A DNA stretch of 64,000 nt, taken from Taklimakanibacter albus. Its GTDB lineage: Bacteria > Pseudomonadota > Alphaproteobacteria > Rhizobiales > Aestuariivirgaceae. The notes beneath the pieces are model-generated. The model saw nothing but the letters and a program-made list of their open reading frames with translations, was not told the DNA's origin and searched no databases. Shown here piece after piece: positions 41,541 through 52,123 of this stretch. Positions within the stretch are counted from its first letter, which is position 1. Every line of letters begins with the position of its first letter. Where the stretch lies: positions 2,348,961-2,412,960 of the forward strand of contig NZ_JAENHL010000008.1 of the NCBI RefSeq assembly GCF_016595235.1, written 5' to 3'. The position numbers and the translations under genes were made by a program.

Positions 41541-41641
41541 AAAGCGGGATGGCTTCAGGAAGAGTCGCCATCACGCTTTATCTTTTGTATGCGCATGATC
41601 TTATCGGAAAACCGCTTCGCACTTTTCCGGATCATGCTCTA
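41541..41641. repeat. Double palindromic repeat (family P) between ABC genes
   Basis: The first hairpin pairs AAAGCG..GATGGC with GCCAT..CGCTTT (41541-41580). The second pairs GCATGATC (41592-41599) and CGGAAAA with TTTTCCG and GATCATGC (41630-41637). The TCTAG that ends the element carries the TAG stop of the ATPase gene. Confidence 0.85.
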
Positions 41642-42370
41642 GTGAAGCACGGCGCTCAGGAAACTCCCGAGTTCCGCCGTACGCGGCGTCTGCAGGATCT
41701 CGCGCGCGGGCCCATCCTCGTGGATGCGGCCCTCATGCATGAAGATCACGCGGTCGGCGACGTTCTTGGCAAAGTTCATCTCATGGGTGACGAGCATCAT
41801 GGTCATGCCTTCCTTGGCGACCCCTTCGAGCACGCGCAGCACCTCGCCGACGAGCTCCGGATCGAGCGCCGAGGTGATCTCGTCGAACAGCATCAAGGCC
41901 GGCTGCATGGCGAGCGAGCGGGCGATGGCGACACGCTGCTGCTGGCCGCCCGACAATTCGTCCGGATAGGCATGAAGCTTCTCGGCGAGGCCGACCCGCG
42001 CCACCACATCGCGCGCGATTTTGCCCGCCGCCTCACGGTCGAGCTTCTTCACCAGCTTCAAAGCGAGCGTGACATTGCGCTCGACATCGAGATGGGGGAA
42101 CAGATTGTAGCTCTGGAATACCATGCCGGCGCGCTCGCGCAGTACATTGAGATCGGCGTTTCTGGCGGTGACATCGATGCCGGCGACCAGGATCCTGCCG
42201 GCCTGGACCTGCTCCAGCCCGTTGATGCAGCGGAGCAGCGTCGACTTGCCGGAACCGGAGCGGCCGATGATGGCGACGATCTCACCCTTCTCGACTTTCA
42301 ACGACACGTCCTTCAGCACCTCGACCGGACCGAAGGATTTGCGGATCTGGGTGAGCTCAACGAGCGACAT
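41639..42370 (-). CDS. Amino-acid-type ABC transporter ATP-binding protein
   Basis: A 243-residue ATPase of the GlnQ/HisP type. Walker A GRSGSGKSTLLRCINGLE (residues 36-53), the ABC signature LSGGQQQRVAIARSLA near 138, Walker B ALMLFDEITSALDPE near 158 and the switch histidine in MMLVTHEMNFAK are all kept. It powers import through the two permeases encoded upstream, with a 14-base overlap of the second permease gene. Confidence 0.96.
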   Translation of the reverse strand: MSLVELTQIRKSFGPVEVLKDVSLKVEKGEIVAIIGRSGSGKSTLLRCINGLEQVQAGRILVAGIDVTARNADLNVLRERAGMVFQSYNLFPHLDVERNVTLALKLVKKLDREAAGKIARDVVARVGLAEKLHAYPDELSGGQQQRVAIARSLAMQPALMLFDEITSALDPELVGEVLRVLEGVAKEGMTMMLVTHEMNFAKNVADRVIFMHEGRIHEDGPAREILQTPRTAELGSFLSAVLH

Positions 42371-43007
42371 GAAGTTTCCTTTCGAGCCGCCGGCTCATTT
42401 GCGACAGCGAGAAGCAGATCACGAAATAGACGACGGCGACGACCAGATAGACGCGCAAGGGCGCGAAGGTGGCGCCCGAGATGATCTGGCCGGCGCGGGT
42501 CAGCTCGACGAAGCCGATGAGAGCGGTGAGCGAGGTATTCTTGATCAATTGCACCAGGAAGCCGACGGTCGGCGCCACCGCGACGCGCAGAGCCTGCGGC
42601 AGGACGACGTAAAAGAGACGCTGGCCGTAGGTGAGGCCGAGCGAAGCGCCCGCTTCCCATTGCCGGATCGATACCGATTGCAGTGCGCCGCGCCAGATCT
42701 CGCCGAAGAAAGCCGCGGCATAGATCGACAGCGATATCGCCGCCGCCGTCCAGGCATCGACCTGGATGCCGATGAGCGGCAGGCCGAAGAAGAAGATGAA
42801 GAGCTGGCCGAGAAGCGGCGTGCCCTGGATGAGGTTGATATAGAGGATGGCGAGCCAGTTGGCGGGCTTGAAGGGCACGATGCGCAAGGCGGCGATGACG
42901 AGGCCCAGAAGCCCGCCGCCCAGCATGGCGACGAGGGCCAGCGCCACGGTCCAGCGCGCCGCGAGCAGCAGATAGACGACATCAGCGCCGGCAAATTCGC
43001 GGATCAT
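42357..43007 (-). CDS. Amino-acid-type ABC transporter permease 2
   Basis: A 216-residue inner-membrane permease with about five segments. YINLIQGTPLLGQLFIFFFGLP near 70-91 and the ATPase-contact loop EIWRGALQSVSIRQWEAGASLGLTYGQ near 118-144 (the EAA motif) mark the HisMQ family. The ATG at 43007 overlaps the stop of permease 1 by four bases. It forms the channel with permease 1. Confidence 0.94.
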   Translation of the reverse strand: MIREFAGADVVYLLLAARWTVALALVAMLGGGLLGLVIAALRIVPFKPANWLAILYINLIQGTPLLGQLFIFFFGLPLIGIQVDAWTAAAISLSIYAAAFFGEIWRGALQSVSIRQWEAGASLGLTYGQRLFYVVLPQALRVAVAPTVGFLVQLIKNTSLTALIGFVELTRAGQIISGATFAPLRVYLVVAVVYFVICFSLSQMSRRLERKLHVAR

Positions 43008-43675
43008 CGGGCCGGCCTCCTGACGAAGACCGCCCAGTAGATGAAAGAAAAGAGTGCGCGGAAGGCCAGAGTGAGAATGAGATAGGACAGCGTGATCAGC
43101 GTATAGGCCTCGAAGGAACGGTAAGTGCGCGAATCGATGAAGGCCGCCTGGTGGAAGAGCTCGGTCACGCCGATCGAGGAGACGACGCAGGTGGCGAGCA
43201 TGATGAGCACGAACTGGCTGGCAAGCGCCGGATAGATCGCTTTCGTCGCCTGGAACAGAACGACGTGGCGGAAAGTCTGCGCCGCGGTCAGGCCCAGGGA
43301 GCGGCCGGCCTCGATCTGGCTGCGGCGCACCGATTCGAAGCCGGCGCGCAGGATCTCGGCACCGTAAGCGCCCATATTGATGGAGAGCGCGATCACCGCG
43401 GCGAGATCGGCGGAGAGGCGCACGCCCAGTGACGGCAAGCCGAAGAAGACGATGAAGAGCTGGACGAGCAGCGGCGTGTTGCGGATGGTCTCGACATAGA
43501 AGCGCGCCGGCACGCTCAGCCATTTCGACGGTGAGCCGGCGGCGATCGCCACGCCCAAGCCGATGACGAGGCCGAAGACCATGGTGAGCACGGACAGCTG
43601 CAGCGTCAGCAGCACGCCCTGCAGAATCTCGGCCTGGTAGCGCAGCAGGATCTCGAAACGGAAATTGTAGTTCAT
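43004..43675 (-). CDS. Amino-acid-type ABC transporter permease 1
   Basis: A 223-residue HisMQ-type permease. YVETIRNTPLLVQLFIVFFGLP near 60-81 and the EAA loop EILRAGFESVRRSQIEAGRSLGLTAAQ near 107-133 are present. It is 45 bases downstream of the M24 gene, so the whole set RidA, M24, permeases, ATPase and binding protein looks like one import-and-breakdown operon. Confidence 0.94.
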   Translation of the reverse strand: MNYNFRFEILLRYQAEILQGVLLTLQLSVLTMVFGLVIGLGVAIAAGSPSKWLSVPARFYVETIRNTPLLVQLFIVFFGLPSLGVRLSADLAAVIALSINMGAYGAEILRAGFESVRRSQIEAGRSLGLTAAQTFRHVVLFQATKAIYPALASQFVLIMLATCVVSSIGVTELFHQAAFIDSRTYRSFEAYTLITLSYLILTLAFRALFSFIYWAVFVRRPAR

Positions 43676-43720
43676 CGGCGCAGAGCCCCTTTCTGCGGCG
43701 CGGCAGAATATGGGTGATAT

Positions 43721-44875
43721 CTACACGATGATGAGATCACGTGACACACCGCTCAAGAGCTCGCACCCGGTCTCCGTCACCAGGACATTGTCGATGATGC
43801 GGGCGCCCAGGCCCTCCTCTCCGATGAAGACCGGCGGCTCGACCGTGACCACCATGCCGGCTTCGAGGCGATGCGGGCTCTTGCCGATAAGGGCGAGGCT
43901 CTCGGCCCAGCTCGGCGGAAAGCCGGGGCCCAGACTGTAGCCCGAAAGATGCACACGGTGAGCTTCGAGGCCTTTGTCGCCGATGATGCGCTTGGCCGTC
44001 TCATGGGGAAGCGTGGCCGGCACGCCGGCGCGGATCTCGGCGATCATCGCGTCGGAAGCGCGGCGCACCGTGTCATAGAGCTCGCGCATGCGCGGGCTCG
44101 GTGGACCCAGCGCAAATTGCCGGCCGATGGTGGCGGTGTAGCGTTTCCAGGTGGCGCCGAATTCGATATTGCCGAAATCGCCGGGTGCCAGACGGCGCTC
44201 CGTCGGCGCACCATGGCTGAAGGCTGAGCGTGGACCGGAAACGAGATTGATCGGGCTCGCGGCGATGCCGCTGTCGGCGGCGAGCAGCGTCTCATAAACA
44301 GCACCAGCCAGCGCCAGCTCGGATTTTCCGGGCGCCAGATCGGCGATGAAATGTTCGAGGCCCTTGTCGCACAGACGGGCGGCAGCGCGGATATAGCCGA
44401 TCTCGGCCGGCGATTTGACGAGCTTCAGATCGGCGATGAGATCGCTCGCATCGATGACGCGATCCGCACCCAGGAGGTCGCGCAAAGCGAGATAATGATA
44501 GGGATGGAGATAGAAGGACGGCACTTCGAGGCCGATACGTTTGCCGATGAGCTTGTGCTTGCGCGCGAGCGTGGCGAAAGCGGCGATGGGATCTTCCGTC
44601 TCGCCGCCGCCGAAACCCTGCACCTCATCGGCGATCGAGCAGGCCTCGAATTCATTCACTTCGCCCTGGCGTGTCAGCACGATCAGAGGCTGGCTTTCGG
44701 CGCCGATGAGCAGGCACTGGAACTCCTGATAGCTCTTCGCGTCGCTTCCCGTGAGCCAATGGATGGAGCCGGGATGAATGGCGATGAGCCAGTCGAGGCC
44801 GCGTTCGGCCATCAGGGCGCGGGCCCGTCCGAGACGGACGGCGAATTCGGCGAGCGTGAAATCTTCCTTCGCCAT
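43721..44875 (-). CDS. M24 (pita-bread) protein, creatinase / ectoine-hydrolase-like
   Basis: A 384-residue M24-fold protein. The N-terminal creatinase-like domain covers about residues 1-145 and the catalytic fold the rest. GNIEFGATWKRYTATIGRQF near 235 and SGYSLGPGFPPSWAES near 310 resemble creatinase and ectoine hydrolase (DoeA) more than Xaa-Pro peptidases. The two aspartate ligands of metal-dependent members are not in place, and the last metal glutamate is Ile in GARIIDNVL. A metal-independent C-N hydrolase is therefore likely. It starts on the last base of the RidA stop codon (TGATG) and is followed by transporter genes. Confidence 0.8.
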   Translation of the reverse strand: MAKEDFTLAEFAVRLGRARALMAERGLDWLIAIHPGSIHWLTGSDAKSYQEFQCLLIGAESQPLIVLTRQGEVNEFEACSIADEVQGFGGGETEDPIAAFATLARKHKLIGKRIGLEVPSFYLHPYHYLALRDLLGADRVIDASDLIADLKLVKSPAEIGYIRAAARLCDKGLEHFIADLAPGKSELALAGAVYETLLAADSGIAASPINLVSGPRSAFSHGAPTERRLAPGDFGNIEFGATWKRYTATIGRQFALGPPSPRMRELYDTVRRASDAMIAEIRAGVPATLPHETAKRIIGDKGLEAHRVHLSGYSLGPGFPPSWAESLALIGKSPHRLEAGMVVTVEPPVFIGEEGLGARIIDNVLVTETGCELLSGVSRDLIIV

Positions 44876-46071
44876 CAGTCGCGCGCCACCGCAAGAGCCT
44901 CGATCTCGATCAGAAGATTCTCGAAAGCAAAACCGGCGACCCGGACCGCGGTCACCACCGGGCCGGGCTCGGGATAGAACTCACGCTGGACACGCGCGAT
45001 CGTCGCTCGCTCCGCCGCGATGTCGGCCCAGCTGCCTTCGGCATGGTAATAGATATAAAGCTTGGCGACATGGCTCTCGTCGAGTCCCGCTTCCGCCAGA
45101 GTGCGGCGGATGAAGGTGAAGACATTGCGCGTCTGCGTCTCCATATCATGGCCGACAGCTTGGGCCTTGGCGTCGGCTGAGATCTGGCCGCCGATGAAAG
45201 CGAGCTTGCCGATCTTCCAGCCTTGCGTGAACTGGTTGCCGGGAATGCTCCAGTCCCAGTGATCGGCGGGCTGCAGGCGCTGCTTCACATCGCCCAGCAC
45301 GCCGATGCCTTCGACCTGAATGAGCTCGTCGGCAAGCCCGAGACTCCTGATGCGCAGGCCGGCGCCAGCGGCGGAGGGCACCGACATGTAGCGGCGGCGC
45401 ACCGCCGTCATCTTCTCCCAATAATCGGTGACGGCGCGGCCTTCGCCGAAGAAGCGGAAATAGGTGTTCTGCCGCATCAGGTTGCTGCGGTCGCCGCCGC
45501 CTGCCTTGAGCATGGTATCGAGATTGCGGAAGGCTTCATCGGTCTGGATCTCGATGTCGCCCAGGCCCAGAAGCTTGCCGTCGCGATCGAGGGTGCGCTG
45601 GCCGCCGATGAACAACATGTCACCGACCTTCCACCCCTGCACGAAGGGCGAGGCTCCGGCGCGGCGCCAATGGCCCGGCGGATCGAGCAACTCACGGTCG
45701 GCGCCGATGACGGCCCAGGCATCGATCATCAGGCGGGCGCCTTCGCGCTCGAGGCCGCAATTGATCTCGGTCGAGGTGGGGCCCGGATAGGTGAAATAGG
45801 CGTGGCGGACCTCGTCAAGGTCGGCGAGGAAGCGTCCCACTGAGGCATCGCCCGGCGGGCAGGAGAAATAGACATTGTGCTTCACGACATCGGCGAGCGT
45901 GGCGCCGGCGGAGGCGAGCGCCGCCTTCAACCGCTCGAGGATCGTGCGGGCCTCCGTCATTACATCCAACGCGCCGTCTGCGGCATAAAGCCCGCCGATG
46001 AAGACCAGATTGCCGGCCCGCACGACCTCGGGCGTGCCACCGTCCCTGGCAGGAAAGAACTCTAGATACAC
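44875..46071 (-). CDS. Protein with three tandem RidA (YjgF/UK114) domains
   Basis: A 398-residue protein built from three RidA-like units of about 125-130 residues: 12-125 (NLVFIGGLYAADG), 135-262 (DMLFIGGQRTLDRDG) and 272-396 (KLAFIGGQISADAK). RidA enzymes are normally single domains that form trimers and hydrolyse reactive imines, so this may be a one-chain trimer. The arginine needed for imine hydrolysis (in the P-x-R segment) is not found in any unit: PGPTSTEI, AAGAGLRI and PGPVVTAV stand there. A different reaction is likely. The start is GTG with GGGGAGG six bases upstream. It heads the M24/ABC operon. Confidence 0.82.
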   Translation of the reverse strand: MYLEFFPARDGGTPEVVRAGNLVFIGGLYAADGALDVMTEARTILERLKAALASAGATLADVVKHNVYFSCPPGDASVGRFLADLDEVRHAYFTYPGPTSTEINCGLEREGARLMIDAWAVIGADRELLDPPGHWRRAGASPFVQGWKVGDMLFIGGQRTLDRDGKLLGLGDIEIQTDEAFRNLDTMLKAGGGDRSNLMRQNTYFRFFGEGRAVTDYWEKMTAVRRRYMSVPSAAGAGLRIRSLGLADELIQVEGIGVLGDVKQRLQPADHWDWSIPGNQFTQGWKIGKLAFIGGQISADAKAQAVGHDMETQTRNVFTFIRRTLAEAGLDESHVAKLYIYYHAEGSWADIAAERATIARVQREFYPEPGPVVTAVRVAGFAFENLLIEIEALAVARD

Positions 46072-46094
46072 AGGCGACCTCCCCTTTGGTTCAT

Positions 46095-46124
46095 TTACTT
46101 ACATGTAAGTAAGTAACTTGTCAA
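46095..46124 (-). promoter_or_regulatory. Promoter and 18-bp palindromic operator of the RidA/M24/ABC operon
   Basis: On the minus strand TTGACA (46119-46124) is followed after 17 bases by a weak -10, TAAGTA. A perfect palindrome TTACTTACATGTAAGTAA (46095-46112) covers the -10 and part of the spacer, so a bound repressor would block the operon. The divergent TetR gene at 46226 is the likely source of that repressor. Confidence 0.75.
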
Positions 46125-46225
46125 ATGACCGGCCCTTCCGCAAATCACAGAAATTGCTCCAGTTTGGCGCGAATCCTTGTCGGTGAAGTGATTCCACTCC
46201 ACCGGAATGCGCGCTAGAAGAAACC

Positions 46226-46825
46226 ATGAGCGAACCCGACACCCGCCAGGCCATCAAGGACATCGCCCTCGACCTTCTCGTGCGCAACGGCTATCGCGGC
46301 GCCAGTTTCGGCGACATCGCCGAGGAGCTCGGCATCACGCGCGCCAATATCCATTACCATTTCGGCGGCAAGCAGGCGCTGGTCGAGGAGGTGCTGGAAG
46401 ACTATGCGCAGGTAACGCTCGTGGCGCTCCGGCAAGTCTGGTCGACGGAGAATTCGAGCCTCGGCGACAAGATCGAGGCGATGATCGGGGTGAGCCGCAA
46501 GCGCTTCCAGCATTTCAACGCGGCGGGCGAGAGCGGCCAGCCCTGGAGCCTGATCTCGCGGTTGCGCCAGGATGCCGATCTTCTCAGCGCCAAAGGCCGC
46601 CAGATGCTCGATCATTTCGGCAGCGAATTGCTGGCGATCTTCGCCGCGGCGCTGTCGACCGCCGCCGAACGCGGCGAGCTCGCGCCCAATGCACAGCCGG
46701 ACGATGCGGCCCTGATTCTGGCGGCCATCGCCGACAATGCGGCGCCGATCACCCTCACCGAAGGCGGCTTCGAGCGCCTGGAGACGATCTATCGCGGCCT
46801 GAAACGGATGATCGAAAAGTCCTGA
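46226..46825 (+). CDS. TetR family regulator
   Basis: A 199-residue TetR protein. The DNA-binding domain is clear: GYRGASFGDIAEELGITRANIHYHFGGKQALVEEVL (residues 22-57). The ligand domain has no named family. It is divergent from the RidA/M24/ABC operon, whose promoter holds an 18-base palindrome, so it probably represses that operon and is released by a transported or breakdown compound. AGAAG lies a few bases before the ATG. Confidence 0.9.
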   Translation: MSEPDTRQAIKDIALDLLVRNGYRGASFGDIAEELGITRANIHYHFGGKQALVEEVLEDYAQVTLVALRQVWSTENSSLGDKIEAMIGVSRKRFQHFNAAGESGQPWSLISRLRQDADLLSAKGRQMLDHFGSELLAIFAAALSTAAERGELAPNAQPDDAALILAAIADNAAPITLTEGGFERLETIYRGLKRMIEKS

Positions 46826-46875
46826 CATCCCTTTGTCATGGGCGTGATATTGGTTTGAGAGCTGGAGATCTCCGC

Positions 46876-47370
46876 ATGAATCTCGTCACCATCATCACCG
46901 TCCTGTGCGCGCTCGGCGCCGGTCTCACCGCCGGCATCTTCTATGCCTTCTCTACCTTCGTGATGGCGGCCCTCGCCCGCCTGCCGCCGCCGGAAGGCAT
47001 CGCCGCGATGAATGCGATCAATGTGACCGTGATCAATCCGTGGTTCATGGCGGTGTTCATGGGCACGCCGCTTCTCTGCGTCGTTGTTGCCGTCCTCGCC
47101 GTCCTCAACTGGAGCACGCCCGGCAGCGCCACGATCCTCATCGCGGCACTCCTTTATGTGGCAGGCTCGTTCGTCGTGACGATGATCTTCAATGTACCGC
47201 TCAATGACGCGCTCGCCGCCGTCTCACCGACGAGCCCGGAGGGCGCCGCGCTCTGGACGCGTTATCTGAGCGACTGGACCTTCTGGAATCACGTGCGTAC
47301 CGCCGTGCCGCTTCTGGCGACGGTGCTGTTCATCGTGGGATTATTGCTACAGAGAAACCCCGGACCGTAG
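46876..47370 (+). CDS. DUF1772 (anthrone oxygenase-like) membrane protein
   Basis: A 164-residue protein with four hydrophobic segments. FYAFSTFVMAALARLPPPEGIAAMNAINVTVINPWFM (residues 22-58) and FNVPLND near 103 are the marks of DUF1772, a family that includes fungal anthrone oxygenases but is mostly uncharacterised in bacteria. It follows the TetR gene by 50 bases in the same direction and may be cotranscribed with it. Confidence 0.85.
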   Translation: MNLVTIITVLCALGAGLTAGIFYAFSTFVMAALARLPPPEGIAAMNAINVTVINPWFMAVFMGTPLLCVVVAVLAVLNWSTPGSATILIAALLYVAGSFVVTMIFNVPLNDALAAVSPTSPEGAALWTRYLSDWTFWNHVRTAVPLLATVLFIVGLLLQRNPGP

Positions 47371-47371
47371 C

Positions 47372-47599
47372 TCAGCGCATATAAGAGTTGCGATAATAAG
47401 GGGTACGGTAAGCCGGGCGATAGGCGCGACGAACAGGCCGCAGAGCCGGGCGGCGCGGCGCCATGCCGTCCTCGATGCGATCGACGACCCATTGGGCGGC
47501 GCGGAAGGACAGCACATAGACGATCAAGACCCAGCCGAAGCCCAGAAGGGCGGCGAAAGTGATCAGTGAAAACAAAACCTTGTGAGCCGACAGAGTCAT
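47372..47599 (-). CDS. Small membrane protein with basic, Tyr/Arg-rich tail
   Basis: A 75-residue protein. One hydrophobic segment (residues 9-31) is followed by a proline-, arginine- and tyrosine-rich tail (RPVRRAYRPAYRTPYYRNSYMR). GGAGGAG lies close before the start. I do not recognise a family. The tail would face the cytoplasm or bind acidic lipid or nucleic acid. It converges on the DUF1772 gene with one base between the stops. Confidence 0.65.
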   Translation of the reverse strand: MTLSAHKVLFSLITFAALLGFGWVLIVYVLSFRAAQWVVDRIEDGMAPRRPALRPVRRAYRPAYRTPYYRNSYMR

Positions 47600-47769
47600 A
47601 GACTCCTCCCGCTGGATAAACCGTCGTCGAGAACTTCAGAATTTGCCGTCGGCCCGCCCGGGAAAACCACGGAGCTTCAGGGGCGGGCCGGGCTTCAGCC
47701 TCAGCTCAGTGAGCGTGGCGAAGCACACCCCGATAACGCGGCCTCATGAGAAAGGTTCCGTTCACCCCA

Positions 47770-47798
47770 TTGACGAACATAGGAGTCCTATGTAATTT
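47770..47798 (+). promoter_or_regulatory. MarR-gene promoter with palindromic operator in the spacer
   Basis: TTGACG (47770-47775) and TAATTT (47793-47798) are 17 bases apart, and CATAGGA-G-TCCTATG (47778-47792) fills the spacer. The -10 ends six bases before the ATG, so transcription is predicted to start at the start codon. The site is the probable autoregulatory operator. Confidence 0.75.
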
Positions 47799-47804
47799 TC
47801 ACCT

Positions 47805-48491
47805 ATGACAACTTTCCCAAGGACACCTCTGCCCGACCGGCTCCAGGATGGGCTCGAGCGGCTCGCGGGCCTCAATCGGGTCGAACAATGGCGCACCGCC
47901 AGCGCCCACGGCCTCAACCCGACCCAGCTCATGCTGCTCAATCTCCTGGGACGACCGGGATTCGAGGATCTCCGGGTTCAGGACATCGCCCGTGAGCTGG
48001 GCCTCAGCCAGCCGACCATCACCGATTCGCTGACCGCGCTCGAGCGCAAGGGCCTAGTGGCGCGGGCGAGCGACACCCAGGACCGCCGGGCGGTGCGCAA
48101 TCGCCTGACCGAGCAGGGCCGCGAGGCGCTCCTGAGCCTGCGCGGCGGCCTGACGCTCACCGGCAAGGCGCTGTCGGGCCTCAGCGCACAAGAGCAAGGC
48201 GATCTTCTCCAGCTGCTCATCAAGATGATCCGGACGCTGCTCGATGACGGCCAGATGCCGATGCAGCGCATGTGCGTCACCTGCCGGCATTTCCGCCCGC
48301 ATGTGTCGCCCGGAACCGACACCCCTCATTTTTGCGACTTCGTGCGCGCGCCATTCGGCTCCCAGGATTTGCGGATCGATTGCGGCGAACATGATGCGGC
48401 GCCTCCCGACCGTCTGGCTGCCACCTGGCGGAACTTCATCGCGGCGGCGCCGGGCTCCGGGCATCCACATCAACAGGAGAAGATCGAATGA
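47805..48491 (+). CDS. MarR family regulator with cysteine-rich C-terminal tail
   Basis: A 228-residue protein. Residues 35-150 are a MarR winged helix (LTQEGREALL-type wing, here NRLTEQGREALLSL, with LGLSQPTITDSLTALERKGLV as recognition region). About 75 further residues are unusual: CVTCRHFRPH near 157, HFCDFVRAPFG and LRIDCGEH, giving four cysteines and several histidines that could bind zinc or an Fe-S cluster. That suggests a metal or redox sensor. There is no ribosome site; see the promoter entry for the likely leaderless start. Its stop overlaps the start of an exported protein by four bases. Confidence 0.88.
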   Translation: MTTFPRTPLPDRLQDGLERLAGLNRVEQWRTASAHGLNPTQLMLLNLLGRPGFEDLRVQDIARELGLSQPTITDSLTALERKGLVARASDTQDRRAVRNRLTEQGREALLSLRGGLTLTGKALSGLSAQEQGDLLQLLIKMIRTLLDDGQMPMQRMCVTCRHFRPHVSPGTDTPHFCDFVRAPFGSQDLRIDCGEHDAAPPDRLAATWRNFIAAAPGSGHPHQQEKIE

Positions 48492-49210
48492 AATTCTTGC
48501 GCCTTATCTCGAGCGCCGCTTTGCTCACTTTCACGGCCGCCGCCGCGACCGCACACGACATCACCGCCAAAGCGGACGACAAGGTCGACCCCGCTTTCGA
48601 CATCACCAAAGCCGCCGCCACGACCGATGGGCGTCTCGCCGAATTCGCCATGGAAGTGACGGGCGAGGCCGGCAGCATGAAACCGAAAGCCACCGGCAAG
48701 CTCACCGGTGCGAAGGTCGAGGCCTATGTCTGGCCGACCAAGCTCGATCCCGAAACGGTCGGTTTCGGCAAGGGCACGGGCATCCTGGCACTCGCCATCA
48801 CCGCCCATCCCGATTTCGACGACACGCCGCTCTTCGATGAAAACAATGACGGCGATCCCGCCAATGACGGGGCGGGCTGGCATTCGCACTGGGTGGTGCT
48901 GGGCGAGGACAAGGCCTGCGGCGCCGGGCTGAAAGTGAAGGACGTCTCGCCCGGCCAGGATGTTCTCCCGGCGACGGCGCCGGGCCTACCGATCGCGCTC
49001 GACAGCCCCGGCATGTCGGCTTTGCTTAAAGGGTCGACCGTCAGGATCACGGTGCCGCTGAAGGGCGCCGAAAACGCCAAGTTCGACGCGGTCACCGCCG
49101 AGTTGCAGGTCAACGGCGAAGGCAAGGCGCCGCTTCTCTGTGTGACCGGCGTGCACAAGATCGCGTCGGGCAAGCTGACCTTCCCCGGCACGATCACCCT
49201 GAAGAAGTAG
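48488..49210 (+). CDS. Exported protein of unknown function, coupled to the MarR gene
   Basis: A 240-residue protein with a signal peptide ending TAAAATAHD near residue 22. The mature part is beta-rich. DENNDGDPANDGAGWHSHWVVLGEDKACG (residues 118-146) has an Asp/Asn-rich loop that could bind calcium and a GWHSHW motif that could bind metal, and two cysteines (CGAG and LCVTG) may form a disulfide. I do not know a named family. Because it is translated with the Cys-rich MarR protein, it is probably the regulated output of that sensor. Confidence 0.78.
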   Translation: MKFLRLISSAALLTFTAAAATAHDITAKADDKVDPAFDITKAAATTDGRLAEFAMEVTGEAGSMKPKATGKLTGAKVEAYVWPTKLDPETVGFGKGTGILALAITAHPDFDDTPLFDENNDGDPANDGAGWHSHWVVLGEDKACGAGLKVKDVSPGQDVLPATAPGLPIALDSPGMSALLKGSTVRITVPLKGAENAKFDAVTAELQVNGEGKAPLLCVTGVHKIASGKLTFPGTITLKK

Positions 49211-49219
49211 CTCTTCTTG

Positions 49220-49264
49220 CGCATCAGCTTTTCCGAAAAGTCTGCAACTTTTCGGGCTGATGCG
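49220..49264. repeat. Palindromic repeat (family P), copy upstream of DctP1
   Basis: CGCATCAGC and GCTGATGCG frame an inner CCGAAAAG ... ACTTTTCGG hairpin with loop around TCTGCA. It begins nine bases after the stop codon of the exported protein. No gene is seen in 49211-49497. Confidence 0.85.
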
Positions 49265-49347
49265 GCTGCGACGACGATCCGCCGGCTGCCACCGGCGGAT
49301 CGCCTTTTTCAGCCTGCTCCGGGCATACCAGAGAAGGCACGACATGA

Positions 49348-50595
<1,248 letters not shown>

Positions 50596-50619
50596 GAATT
50601 ACGGCAAATTATCCTGATC

Positions 50620-50650
50620 AGCCCCGGAGGTCCCGCCTCCGGGGCTTTTT
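50620..50650 (+). terminator. Intrinsic terminator after DctP1
   Basis: An 11-base GC-rich stem (AGCCCCGGAGG / CCTCCGGGGCT) with a five-base loop is followed by TTTTT. Confidence 0.93.
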
Positions 50651-50664
50651 CATTATGACGGTAA

Positions 50665-51921
<1,257 letters not shown>

Positions 51922-51934
51922 AAAATCCCCTTCA

Positions 51935-52080
51935 TGCTTCCCCCTTCTCCCGTTGCGCAGCAATGGGAGAAGGTGCCCGACAGGGCGGATGAGGGCTCTT
52001 CTGAAACATCTGTAGCTCTGAAGCAAAGAGCCCTCACCCGGCCTTCGGCCACCCTCTCCCATCCTGCGGACGGGAGAGGG
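51935..52080. repeat. Intergenic repeat cluster after DctP2
   Basis: It holds CTTCTCCCGTTGCGCAGC...GGGAGAAGG, then GAGGGCTCTT paired with AAGAGCCCTC, then a copy of the CCCTCACCCGGCCTTCGGCC unit seen at 40631 (52029-52080). It lies between convergent genes. Confidence 0.75.
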
Positions 52081-52123
52081 GAAATGCTGAAGGAGCCTGG
52101 CCGAATGAGCTCGATCCCGTTTT

